DNA of 45,033 nt from Tetragenococcus halophilus (GCF_021474685.1 NZ_JAKEIT010000019.1:1-45033), one strand, 5' to 3'. Positions 16,632 to 23,445 are shown, numbered from the stretch's first letter. The notes: generated by a model not told the origin, from the letters alone. Program-made: numbers and translations.

Positions 16632-17459
16632 TTAAGCCGTTGCTTTTAGCTGTTGAATATACATTTTTTCATATTGTAATGGTGACATATAATTAATAGC
16701 TGAATGAATCCGTTTGTAATTATAAAAGGTCATAATATAGGTGAATATGCTTCGTTTAGCTTCTTTCCGTGTTTGATACCTCTCGTGAAATATTAGTTCT
16801 TTCTTAATGACGCTGTGAAACGATTCGATACAGGCGTTATCATAACAGTTGCCTTTCCTGCTCATGCTCGTCGTAATGTTATGGTTTCGTAGAATCGCTT
16901 GATAATCAATTGCTGCGTATTGACTGCCACGATCGGAGTGATGAATGAGTCCTTTCTGGGGCTGCTGTTGATTGATGGCCCTCTGTAAAGCTGTCATTGT
17001 CAACTCTTTGGTCATTCGACGGCTCATTTGCCACCCTATGATTCTTCTTGAAAATAGGTCCATCACAGTGGCCAAATACAGCCAGCCTTCTTTTGTCCAC
17101 ACGTATGTGATATCACTGACCCAAACAGCACCAGGTCGATCCACCTGAAATTGTTGATTCAATAGATTTGGATAAACAGGATAATTATGTTTTGAATTTG
17201 TCGTCGCTTTATATTTTTTCACTGTCTTTGAACGCAAGCCATTCTCTTTCATGATGCGAGTCACTGTTTTTTGAGATACGTTCCAGCCTTTTTGATTTAA
17301 TGTTTCTGTAATTTTCGGGCTTCCGTACCTTCTTTTAGACTCAATAAATACGCGTTTGACTTGTGCAGTTAACTTTTCTTTTCGCTTTTTCTGTTCACTC
17401 TGAGGTCGATCTCGCCATTCATAATAACCGCCTTTGGAAACACCTAATACCTGGCACAT
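16632..17459 (-). CDS. IS3-family transposase OrfB (DDE integrase domain)
   Basis: 275 residues from the ATG at 17459. An HTH_21-type region (KRRYGSPKITETLNQKGWNVSQKTVTRIM) precedes the rve core. The DDE triad is visible: D in VWVSDITYVW, D in HHSDRGSQYAA and E in NACIESFHSVIKKE. The C-terminal YNYKRIHSAINYMSPLQYE is the usual IS3 ending. The open frame extends upstream of the ATG and overlaps the end of orfA. A -1 shift at AAAAAAC (17522-17516) would join it to OrfA as the full transposase through KKPEVIYDFIEKHRHEF. Catalytic residues are all present. Confidence 0.93.
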   Translation of the reverse strand: MCQVLGVSKGGYYEWRDRPQSEQKKRKEKLTAQVKRVFIESKRRYGSPKITETLNQKGWNVSQKTVTRIMKENGLRSKTVKKYKATTNSKHNYPVYPNLLNQQFQVDRPGAVWVSDITYVWTKEGWLYLATVMDLFSRRIIGWQMSRRMTKELTMTALQRAINQQQPQKGLIHHSDRGSQYAAIDYQAILRNHNITTSMSRKGNCYDNACIESFHSVIKKELIFHERYQTRKEAKRSIFTYIMTFYNYKRIHSAINYMSPLQYEKMYIQQLKATA

Positions 17460-17506
17460 CTTCGCTACACGGAATTCGTGTCGGTGTTTTTCAATGAAGT
17501 CGTAGA

Positions 17507-17806
17507 TTACTTCTGGTTTTTTGCGAAGATGCCCATAGCCTTTTTTAATATCGCATTTTCTTCTTCCAGATCACGGATACGTTTATCTTTTTTGTATTCG
17601 GCTTCTTCCTTGGGACTCAAGCTCCCACTGCCAACAAAACTCGCCTCTTGGTCTTCTTGATACTTCCCTACCCATTTATGCAAGGTTTGATGAACTATAT
17701 CCAACTCCCGTGCTACCTCAGAAACCTTCCTGCCGTCTTCCACTACCATTTTTACAGCATATAATTTAAATTCTCGATCATATCTTTTTCCGCTCATCTT
17801 GGACAC
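17507..17806 (-). CDS. IS3-family transposase OrfA (helix-turn-helix)
   Basis: A 99-residue DNA-binding protein. The HTH (KVSEVARELDIVHQTLHKWVGKY, about 28-50) is followed by a leucine-zipper-like coiled coil (RIRDLEEENAILKKAM) near the C-terminus, as in all IS3 OrfA proteins. The run GCA AAA AAC just before its stop provides the A-AAA-AAC slippery heptamer for fusion to OrfB. An in-frame Met at codon 4 is an alternative start. Confidence 0.9.
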   Translation of the reverse strand: MSKMSGKRYDREFKLYAVKMVVEDGRKVSEVARELDIVHQTLHKWVGKYQEDQEASFVGSGSLSPKEEAEYKKDKRIRDLEEENAILKKAMGIFAKNQK

Positions 17807-17872
17807 TCCTAGAAATGATTATTTTTAGTATAAAAATCCCCATTCTCTGTGTCCAATTTTTAGACTAACATC

Positions 17873-17889
17873 ATTCTGGATCTATGTCA
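17873..17889. repeat. 17-bp direct repeat, right copy
   Basis: ATTCTGGATCTATGTCA, identical to 16494-16510. See the left copy. Confidence 0.85.
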
Positions 17890-18542
17890 TGTGCTTTTGC
17901 AACATGCTCTTCATCCATCAAGCGAGCATTTGCTCCAATAATATCTACATAGTCCGAATCAATCGCGTTATTCATTTCTTCGTCATCATTAACAAGCATT
18001 AATTTAGGCATATCAGGAAATCCTTCTGCTAACTGCTCCAAGGCTTCAGGGTTCTTAGCTTGAACAATTATATGGTCTTGCAAGCCATGTTCTTTAACTA
18101 ATTCTTCAAAAGGCTCTGCTTGAGTTTCATTTTCTTTTAACTCAACAAGGTAGTCTGTGCTATCTCCGTACTCTTCAAAAACATCTTCTAGCTTAAGTAT
18201 ATGCTGCCCATCTTCTGTTTTTAAGTTGTCTATTTCCTTGTCGTTCATATCATTATAATTTTTATCCACGCCAGTTATACGTTCGGCATTGTCATCATGC
18301 GATACATATAAAGTACCATCTTTTGAGGTTACCAAATCTTGCTCAATATATTTTGTACCATATTCAAGAGCTAAGTCGTAAGCTTTAAAGGTATGCTCTA
18401 TTTCCTCCCCACTTGCACCACGATGGGAGATGACATGATCGTTCTTTGATTCTGGTTTAAAGGCTACTATTAAGGTAGTAACAAGTAATAAAAACAATAA
18501 TAAAGATATAGGAATAAAAATATTTCGTTTCTTTTTATGCAT

Positions 18543-18793
18543 GGTAGTTACAAAACGCTCCTAATTTAATAATTAAATAAATCCTAACACAAAGAAAACA
18601 AAACGTACAAAAAACTTTAATAAAACCAATACTAACCCTGTTCTTAAATTGAGCAGGGACTTTTTGTTATTTAACTAAAATTTATACTAATAAAATATAG
18701 TTAAATATGTTCGATTAACGTTAATTTTATCACTTTTTGTGTCTCTATAAAACTTTTTAAGAAGGTAATACGCATATTTTATAAGCGTTACTA
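18543..18793. other. Intergenic region upstream of the structured RNA
   Basis: No coding frame. A small hairpin CCCTGTTC/GAGCAGGG with a T-run (18636-18665) looks like a plus-strand terminator for something no longer recognisable. It would insulate the RNA locus from upstream transcription. An inverted repeat GTAATACGC...GCGTTAC (18765-18791) abuts the -35 of the next promoter and could be an operator. Confidence 0.45.
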
Positions 18794-18822
18794 TTGATGC
18801 TTACAACGCAAAATGTTATATT
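18794..18822 (+). promoter_or_regulatory. Strong promoter of the structured RNA
   Basis: TTGATG (18794-18799), 17-nt spacer, TATATT (18817-18822) with a TG extension at 18814-18815. The predicted start near 18829 coincides with the first base of hairpin GGACATAGG, which supports an RNA gene beginning there. Confidence 0.7.
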
Positions 18823-18828
18823 ATACAT

Positions 18829-18990
18829 GGACATAGGTCGTTGAGCTCGTTCCTGTGTCGTCATTGTATTTCGTTTAGACTCCAAAGAAGAGTCAAAGTG
18901 GGAAGAGTGCACCCACGTCCCCCAGCGGGTGGGTTAACCTAGCGTTGGTCTGCATGGGACGGTATCCATGCTTTGCACTCTTTTTTTTTT
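18829..18990 (+). ncRNA. Highly structured small RNA upstream of a PBECR4-like toxin gene
   Basis: About 160 nt. Hairpin 1: GACATAGG with CCTGTGTC (18830-18857). Hairpin 2: GACTC with GAGTC (18878-18894). A closing stem AAGAGTGCA (18903-18911) pairs with TGCACTCTT (18974-18982) and runs into a run of 12 T, giving the terminator. Inside it lie a pseudoknot, ACCCAC with GTGGGT and loop CCAGCG with CGTTGG, and a hairpin GCATGG/CCATGC (18952-18971). It has no open frame of note. It is unlike T-box, tmRNA, RNase P, SRP RNA or a riboswitch that I know. The order promoter, RNA, terminator, toxin gene 26 nt on is that of type III toxin-antitoxin loci, where the RNA neutralises the toxin. That role is inference. 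Confidence 0.6.
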
Positions 18991-19016
18991 TGGATAATTT
19001 TAGGCTGGAGGGGAAC

Positions 19017-19553
19017 ATGAAAGTTGATTTAAATAAAATTTATAATCAGTACCTCTCCAATTTTGATGGTAATACAGCAATTATTACTACTCCTTACAAG
19101 CCCTTAGATTGTTTTTACATAAAATTTGATATTCTACAACTTCCTCATTTATTAGGATTACATAAAATTTATAGGCAAAAACCTAAAGATATCTGTTCGC
19201 AGCTAAATAATTCGGTTATAACCTATGATAAGATTCAGAGGCATGCTAATTTTGGTCAGGTAAGAGACCGTATAAATTATTTTGGTTTTATATTAGATAT
19301 ATTTCTTGAAGGATACAATGGTTCAGTCATATATGTTTCGGAGAATGACAAAAAAGGTTCGTCTATGGGATTAGATATCGCTTTTGCACATCCTCACAAG
19401 GATAAATATCTTACTTTAGGACTGAGAGAAAACATATCTTCTATCTATGCTCCGGTTACGTTTTATGTGAATAAAAAAATTGCAGGAAGAAGACCTTTCA
19501 ACAATTCAAAACGCGCTAAAATACTTACATTAGAAATGATTAAAGATATTTAA
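19017..19553 (+). CDS. PBECR4-domain protein, predicted RNase toxin
   Basis: 178 residues from the ATG at 19017, which has GGAGGGG (19006-19012) at correct spacing; the frame is open further upstream, but that part overlaps the RNA. It has the order of conserved pieces I associate with PBECR4, a phage barnase/EndoU/colicin E5-D/RelE-like nuclease domain. These are LPHLLGLHKIY, ITYDKIQ, VRDRINYFGFILDIF and YLTLGL, followed by IYAPVTFYVNKK. Relatives are predicted RNA-cleaving toxins; activity has not, to my knowledge, been shown for this one. A folded RNA with its own promoter and terminator lies directly upstream, and a bidirectional terminator follows. No protein antitoxin gene is adjacent on the same strand. 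It is cargo of the pgi-integrated element. Confidence 0.72.
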   Translation: MKVDLNKIYNQYLSNFDGNTAIITTPYKPLDCFYIKFDILQLPHLLGLHKIYRQKPKDICSQLNNSVITYDKIQRHANFGQVRDRINYFGFILDIFLEGYNGSVIYVSENDKKGSSMGLDIAFAHPHKDKYLTLGLRENISSIYAPVTFYVNKKIAGRRPFNNSKRAKILTLEMIKDI

Positions 19554-19582
19554 AGCCCCGTCACTCCGACAGGGCTTTTTTT
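19554..19582. terminator. Terminator shared by convergent genes
   Basis: AGCCCCGTC pairs with GACAGGGCT across ACTCC, followed by seven T. The stop codon of the minus-strand gene (19561) is inside the hairpin. Confidence 0.8.
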
Positions 19583-19743
19583 CGTTCTTCTATTAATTGT
19601 TCTAGTTCCTCAATATCTTCTAATGTGGCTTGATTTTTGATAAAAGAACGGGAAGCACTTCTGTTTCTTAAGTAGCGTGTATGTTCGCGGTTCTTCTCTT
19701 GCCAACGCTTATTTGCTTCAGTTTGTTTACTTTTATCAGTCAC
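19561..19743 (-). CDS. Small charged protein of phage/plasmid type, unknown function
   Basis: 60 residues, highly charged: SKQTEANKRWQEKNREHTRY, then RSASRSFI and a C-terminal helix ATLEDIEELEQLIEERKKAL. I recall similar short proteins in Lactobacillales and staphylococcal phages and plasmids, with the shared NRS-x-RSFI core, but no function. It starts at GTG 19743, overlapping the stop of the upstream small membrane protein gene as GTGA, so the two are translationally coupled. Confidence 0.65.
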   Translation of the reverse strand: MTDKSKQTEANKRWQEKNREHTRYLRNRSASRSFIKNQATLEDIEELEQLIEERKKALSE

Positions 19744-19895
19744 TTAAGCCATCCTTTCTTGTCAGTTAATAATAGAACTGCCATTCCTAATAATACTAAG
19801 ACATCTAACCATCTAGGTTGTTTATCCAACATAACCAATATTAAAGACATAATTACTAGCACCAGCATGGCAATGTATACATATTTCTTCTTCAT
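19740..19895 (-). CDS. Small membrane protein, unknown function
   Basis: 51 residues, MKKKYVYIAM onward, with two hydrophobic segments (about 5-23 and 31-44) separated by the short loop DKQPRW and a basic end. It precedes and overlaps the 60-residue gene by 4 nt. No clear ribosome site is visible before the ATG. A consensus-like promoter with an internal palindrome sits just upstream. It may be a small regulator or toxin-like peptide; function unknown. Confidence 0.6.
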   Translation of the reverse strand: MKKKYVYIAMLVLVIMSLILVMLDKQPRWLDVLVLLGMAVLLLTDKKGWLK

Positions 19896-19914
19896 AGTTT
19901 TATGCTATAATTAT

Positions 19915-19943
19915 ATAGTACTATCGATAGTATAATTTGTCAA
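19915..19943 (-). promoter_or_regulatory. Promoter with a palindromic operator for the small-gene pair
   Basis: TTGACA (19943-19938), 17-nt spacer and TACTAT (19920-19915) on the minus strand. The perfect 14-bp palindrome TACTATCGATAGTA (19919-19932) fills most of the spacer and touches the -10, the position expected for a repressor site. Confidence 0.65.
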
Positions 19944-19966
19944 TAGATTATAGCATTAAAATATAA

Positions 19967-19991
19967 AAAATACCGATCTTTTTAGAACGGT
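19967..19991 (-). terminator. Terminator of the 65-residue gene
   Basis: On the minus strand ACCGTTC pairs with GATCGGT (one G-T pair) and is followed by a T-rich tract. It separates the 65-residue gene from the next promoter. Confidence 0.7.
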
Positions 19992-20012
19992 AAAATAGGA
20001 GAGAAGTGCGTT

Positions 20013-20210
20013 TTAACTATGATTTAAACAATAGTTCATGTACTTACAACGTGATCTTGCCATTTTGTCTAGTACGTAGCATTCACTTTCATACATTTTT
20101 TTAATAAGTTTTGTTTCTTTTACTTCGATCGTTTCATAACTAATAGCAGTGTCTACGGTGATAATGTTATCTTTTAATTTAACTACACCAAAAAAGTTCC
20201 TATGTTCCAA
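20013..20210 (-). CDS. Small Cys-containing hypothetical protein
   Basis: 65 residues from the TTG at 20210, chosen because GGAGGAA lies 6-7 nt upstream; a TTG five codons earlier overlaps that site. No family is recognised. Three cysteines near the C-terminus (SECYV, SRCKYMNYC) could bind metal. Codon use and its own promoter and terminator suggest a real gene of the element. Confidence 0.5.
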   Translation of the reverse strand: MEHRNFFGVVKLKDNIITVDTAISYETIEVKETKLIKKMYESECYVLDKMARSRCKYMNYCLNHS

Positions 20211-20429
20211 ATATTTTTCCTCCAATTAAACAATGTACGTTACTAGTATGCGCTTTCTTAAAACGATTGTCTATACAAAATTTAAGTTTTGAAAAGATAG
20301 AAAATGAAAAATTTTGCGTGATAGTCGGAGTAAAAAATTAAAAGAATAGAAAATGAAATAAATATCATAAAATGCCTACATAAAAGCTTTTTTAGTATGT
20401 TAAACAATAAAAAAGCCCTATGACCTACA
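20211..20429. other. Gene-free stretch before the right end repeat
   Basis: Apart from the promoter at 20245-20273 it is AT-rich, with a short internal repetition (ATAGAAAATGAAA near 20301 and 20347). No credible frame was found. Confidence 0.4.
20245..20273 (-). promoter_or_regulatory. Promoter of the 65-residue gene
   Basis: TAGACA (20273-20268), 17-nt spacer and CATACT (20250-20245) on the minus strand. Confidence 0.5.
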
Positions 20430-20504
20430 ATGAAAAACATGTTTGCTCTATTAGGCAAACCAGGCTTTGAAGACTTGGCTGATGAGTTGAATAAACGCTC
20501 ATAG
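20424..20504 (+). repeat. Right end repeat (copy of pgi 3' end), putative attachment site
   Basis: Near-identical to 15931-16010, including the pgi stop region, with the end changed to CGCTCATAG. Downstream, the 12 bases TTTATAGTACGT (20512-20523) that end pgi at 16004-16015 appear again. The junction may therefore record more than one recombination. The short frame [20 protein letters not shown] inside it is not a gene. Confidence 0.75.
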
Positions 20505-20544
20505 ATCAACATTTATAGTACGTTTTAAAAAATACTGTGCACAA

Positions 20545-20890
20545 AACATGTACGCTTCTACAGAAAATCTGTTCTAATAAAAGGAACGATGTAAGTTCCA
20601 ATGTTTCTTTATGGGCGATTCGCGTTATTACTTTAACGTTATTCTTATATTTATTTATCCATTCATTAAAAACTGTTCAATTGTCATTTTTCCAAGATTC
20701 TCTTTTATATAATCCACACTAGTCAGTTCGCTTTCTTTTATTTTTCCCCATTTATTCGCCTCATTTTATGATTTAAAACCCGATTTATGTAGCTTATTTT
20801 GTCTATCTGTTCCCTGATTAACACCATTAGAAGCATATACTTCATAAATGTTACACCAGATTTTAGTGTATAAGACTTAATTGATGTCAT
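20545..20890 (-). pseudogene. Decayed tyrosine integrase, N-terminal part
   Basis: From an ATG at 20890 with ribosome site AAAGGA, pieces in changing frames read MTSIKSYTLKSG, YEVYASNGVNQGTDRQNKLH, KSGFKS (stop) NEANKWGKIKE, VDYIKENLGKMTIEQFL and NEWINKYKNNVKVITRIAH. The GFKS-NEAxxW pattern is the arm-binding domain of ICE/phage integrases. The MTIEQFLxxWINKYKxxVKxxTR pattern is the SAM-like core-binding domain. At least two frameshifts and one stop are present, and the catalytic half is missing. Its position beside the duplicated pgi end makes it the likely former integrase of an element at this site. Confidence 0.65.
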
Positions 20891-21343
20891 AAAAAACATC
20901 CTTTCGAATCTTCTTCTTTTTTATACGATGTAAGCCAAAAGAGTAGGAAAGAATTAGCAGCTTATTCAATTATGTTAAATTTCATTAACAAAAAAGAACT
21001 CCAGTTCGTTTTATAATTAAAAAGAAAAGCTTCGAAAGGCTATATCCATATAAATTTGATTTAAATAGATTTAATTTTATTTTTATTGATTAATAACTAC
21101 CTGTTGTAGATGCAATATTCATGTAGCAAGCAGTTGAATATTTTTTATTTGAACTAATATGCTATACTGTTTTGAAACGTAGGTTTTTTATGTTGAATAG
21201 TAAAAGAAGAGAGTTAGAGCGTCAATTTGAAAAATCAGACTTAGAAAATAAGCATAATAGTAGTAAATGATGTTAGAGCTTTTTCTTCAACTAGAAAAAA
21301 TGAAAAAAACATCGCAATTTGACAGAAAACAGATTAAATAGGT
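20891..21343. other. Decayed island DNA with a possible 26-codon frame
   Basis: No confident gene. ATG at 21190 opens a plus-strand frame to 21270 encoding MLNSKRRELERQFEKSDLEN..., a short basic/acidic peptide with a weak GTAGG upstream; it is doubtful. Confidence 0.35.
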
Positions 21344-22273
21344 TTATTTCGAATCGTAGTAAATAGCAACAGGACGTATGTAGTAATCATTTCGTTGAGA
21401 AATTCCAAAATTAAATAGCATTACGTCCATAAAAGCAACAGTAGATTCAGATGCAATTTTAGTAGAAGACCATTGCTCCCCATCTTTAGGAGTAAGGTCT
21501 TTTTCATTTTTAGCTATAACGACTCCCAATATATTAAATTTTCTCTTGGTTAAAGCGAGAAGAGACAACGTAGGAATGTTCATTCTGATAAGTTCCGTTG
21601 AACACATACTTAATGTGTTTCCTATTTTGATTAATATTGTATCTGGGAATAAAACGGACATATAATTAGCAAACCTTTCTACGCTTTCGAAATTAGAAAA
21701 GGGATCTAATTCTGTAAGTTCTTTTTCTAATGTTTTAATTTTGCGTTTAATAGTATGTGATTTGTTTTTAGATTTATTCTTCGTTAATTTGTCATACTCT
21801 TCTTTTTTTTGAATATATTCTGTAGGATAGAACAGAACGTTCTGTAAATTTTCAGTCGTTACGCTATCTTTTAATTGGGGAAAGTTAAAAACTTTTATTG
21901 TATCATAAATACTTACAAAATCACCGTCGATCCAAGTATCTTGTTGATTGTTTATTAACTCATTATTATTTAAATTATCTAACAAAACGTCAAGTGAGTA
22001 ATCATTTAATACAGTTTCTATTAACTCACTATTAGTTTCAGAGTAAACGCTAGAGCGTTTTTCTGTATTTGTCACACTATAACCAGTTTTTCCATTGGCA
22101 ACACCTGGGACACCTGCTTGTCCTTGAATGTCTTTAGTACGATCTTTCCCATCATCGTTTCGATGACCATTTAATGTATCCATCCCTGTTACCATTTTCG
22201 TAAGAATTCCTTCATCTAATTGCGCTAAATATGAATTAATTAAATCCATATCTAAATAAACATATTCCTTCAC
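21344..22273 (-). CDS. DUF6414-like protein
   Basis: 309 residues from a GTG at 22273 behind AGGAG with 7-nt spacing. The start KEYVYLDMDLINSYLAQLDEGILTKMV matches the opening I associate with DUF6414, a family of unknown function in Firmicutes accessory regions. A Lys-rich helical stretch (about 155-190) separates two globular parts. The C-terminal part includes MNIPTLSLLALTKRKFNILGVVIAKN. No signal peptide or TM segment. The gene upstream on the same strand is decayed. The next gene on the left is a decayed integrase, so this belongs to the island or its remnant. Confidence 0.65.
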   Translation of the reverse strand: MKEYVYLDMDLINSYLAQLDEGILTKMVTGMDTLNGHRNDDGKDRTKDIQGQAGVPGVANGKTGYSVTNTEKRSSVYSETNSELIETVLNDYSLDVLLDNLNNNELINNQQDTWIDGDFVSIYDTIKVFNFPQLKDSVTTENLQNVLFYPTEYIQKKEEYDKLTKNKSKNKSHTIKRKIKTLEKELTELDPFSNFESVERFANYMSVLFPDTILIKIGNTLSMCSTELIRMNIPTLSLLALTKRKFNILGVVIAKNEKDLTPKDGEQWSSTKIASESTVAFMDVMLFNFGISQRNDYYIRPVAIYYDSK

Positions 22274-22298
22274 CTCATCACTCCTAATTGGCTATTTA

Positions 22299-22870
22299 TT
22301 ATTGTTCAGATTTTTCGAATATTTCAAATTTGTCCACTACAATAGCAGACACTGTGATATCACCGCCCATTGTTAATTCATATGGTACTGTTTCTTGAAA
22401 TTCTCCGTATATCGTCAATATATCATCTTTTAACACACGAGGATCTAACAGTTTCTCAGGTATTTCAATTAAAGCAACGTTGTCATAATCATTAAAGGCT
22501 AAGCGATATTGAGAACAACTTGCGTCATCTAAGACTTGTATGAATATTTCAGAGAGGGAGACTTTCTCGCCGCCGTTATTGTCAGTATTGTGCGTAAGAT
22601 TCTCGTACGCAATTCCTGTGTTGTAGACAGCTGGATTTGCGTCATCACTATCTTTTTTAATATCTGTATTATCTTCGTAGTAGTCGTTTCGAACATGTAC
22701 TTTTGATTTTCATCATTTTATCATTATAAGATACTTGTAAATCATACTCTTCTAGACACTGGTATCTGTTACTTCAACTTCAAAGTTCAAGTCCCTATCT
22801 TTATCTGCTCTCATTCTTTTGCTAACTGAATACGATTTTCCTGGAGTTAAGACCAAGAGGGGGGCTTAAT
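22299..22870 (-). pseudogene. Decayed gene with a C-terminal OB-like domain
   Basis: Pieces in shifting frames include LTPGKSYSVSKRMRADKDRD (DUF4352/DUF5067-like strand pattern) and EEYDLQVSYNDK. A longer intact stretch runs from VHVRNDYYED to the stop at 22299 and includes LLDPRVLKDDILTIYGEFQE and MGGDITVSAIVVDKFEIFEK. The last part resembles a C-terminal domain of Gram-positive lipoproteins. At least two frameshifts and a stop near 22703 prevent a full product. It lies just upstream of the DUF6414 gene, 26 nt away, and was probably its operon partner. Confidence 0.55.
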
Positions 22871-22988
22871 TATCACTGTATCTCTTTTGTTTCTGTTAAA
22901 TAATAGATTTTTTCATAGGCGTCTAAAACAATTCTTTTTTGATATTTAATTAAATTAAAAAGTTTGCCTCAGCTTCGGGATAGTTCTG

Positions 22989-23261
22989 TTGAATGTAACA
23001 TCCCATAGAAGGGTTATAATAGTAATCTCGTTTTTTACGTTTTATTATATATTTAATTTGTCATTTATATTTCTCGGAATACTCGAAGAAGGCGCTAACT
23101 TTTTAGCAAATCAGCCATGTATAGGAGAGTATTTATTATACGAACAAAAAATTAGAACGATAGATCAATTAAATAAGCAACAAAGGGACGAAACCTTAAT
23201 CCATGAAATTTTAAAAGTAAACAATGATATTTATGAACTATATTTCGTCCACAGTGAGTAA
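22989..23261 (+). CDS. Doubtful small frame, possible gene fragment
   Basis: An open frame of 90 codons. The second half (LEEGANFLANQPCIGEYLLY, then helical and charged to the stop) has protein-like composition, but the hydrophobic first part is AT-rich and there is no convincing ribosome site. It may be a fragment of a larger island gene. No family recognised. Confidence 0.25.
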   Translation: MNVTSHRRVIIVISFFTFYYIFNLSFIFLGILEEGANFLANQPCIGEYLLYEQKIRTIDQLNKQQRDETLIHEILKVNNDIYELYFVHSE

Positions 23262-23316
23262 TTATGAAAGTTGCCAGTCGCTATTTATCAGGTATTTACT
23301 GATAATAAGCAATTAT

Positions 23317-23445
23317 TTAATGTTTCCGACTTTTATGATTAGCCAAAGTTTTGCCTGCGTTGGTCTTTCTTCCGGCTGATTTACTAGTAGAAAGTGTTTT
23401 GCCAGCTTTACTTACTTTAGTTGACGGATTACATTTCTTTGCCAT
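23317..23445 (-). CDS. Small basic protein of phage/plasmid type
   Basis: 42 residues, MAKKCNPSTKVSKAGKTLST followed by SKSAGRKTNAGKTLANHKSR. AAGAGGTG precedes the ATG at 23445 with correct spacing. It is rich in Lys, Ser and Gly with two KAGKTL/NAGKTL repeats. I recall similar short basic proteins scattered in Gram-positive mobile elements, without known function; nucleic-acid binding is plausible from charge. Confidence 0.6.
   Translation of the reverse strand: MAKKCNPSTKVSKAGKTLSTSKSAGRKTNAGKTLANHKSRKH

Larger units (their letters stand above)
16511..17872 (-). mobile_element. IS3-family insertion sequence
   Basis: A 1,362-bp segment between the 17-bp repeats. It holds orfA and orfB of an IS3-family transposase on the minus strand. 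Inverted ends share AAATTGGACACA (16513-16524 on the plus strand, and the complement near 17848-17859). These begin 2 nt inside the left repeat but 13 nt inside the right repeat, so the outer boundary is uncertain. A perfect 20-bp hairpin follows orfB. Both frames look intact, so the element may be active or recently so. Confidence 0.85.
16375..18542 (-). pseudogene. Glycerophosphodiester phosphodiesterase gene split by an IS
   Basis: The 5' part (18542 to 17890) encodes an N-terminal membrane anchor (about 8-28) and the GDPD core. That core has SHRGASGEE (His-Arg-Gly active site), IEQDLVTSKDGTLYVSHDD and VELKE, up to HDIDPE. The 3' part (16510 to 16375) encodes FNVWTLNTIDEISEAIDLDVDSYFTNYTA to the stop. 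Removing 16511-17872 and one 17-bp repeat restores a continuous frame of exactly 263 codons including stop. The gene was therefore whole before insertion. GDPD enzymes hydrolyse glycerophosphodiesters to glycerol-3-phosphate; the product truncated after DIDPE lacks the last beta-alpha units and should be inactive. It is cargo of the pgi-integrated element. Confidence 0.85.

Noticed and set aside
18903-18990. T-box riboswitch
   Set aside because: The conserved T-box sequence and specifier loop are absent, and the downstream gene is not an amino-acid gene.
20430-20504. 24-codon frame [20 protein letters not shown]...
   Set aside because: It is a copy of the pgi gene end forming the attachment repeat.
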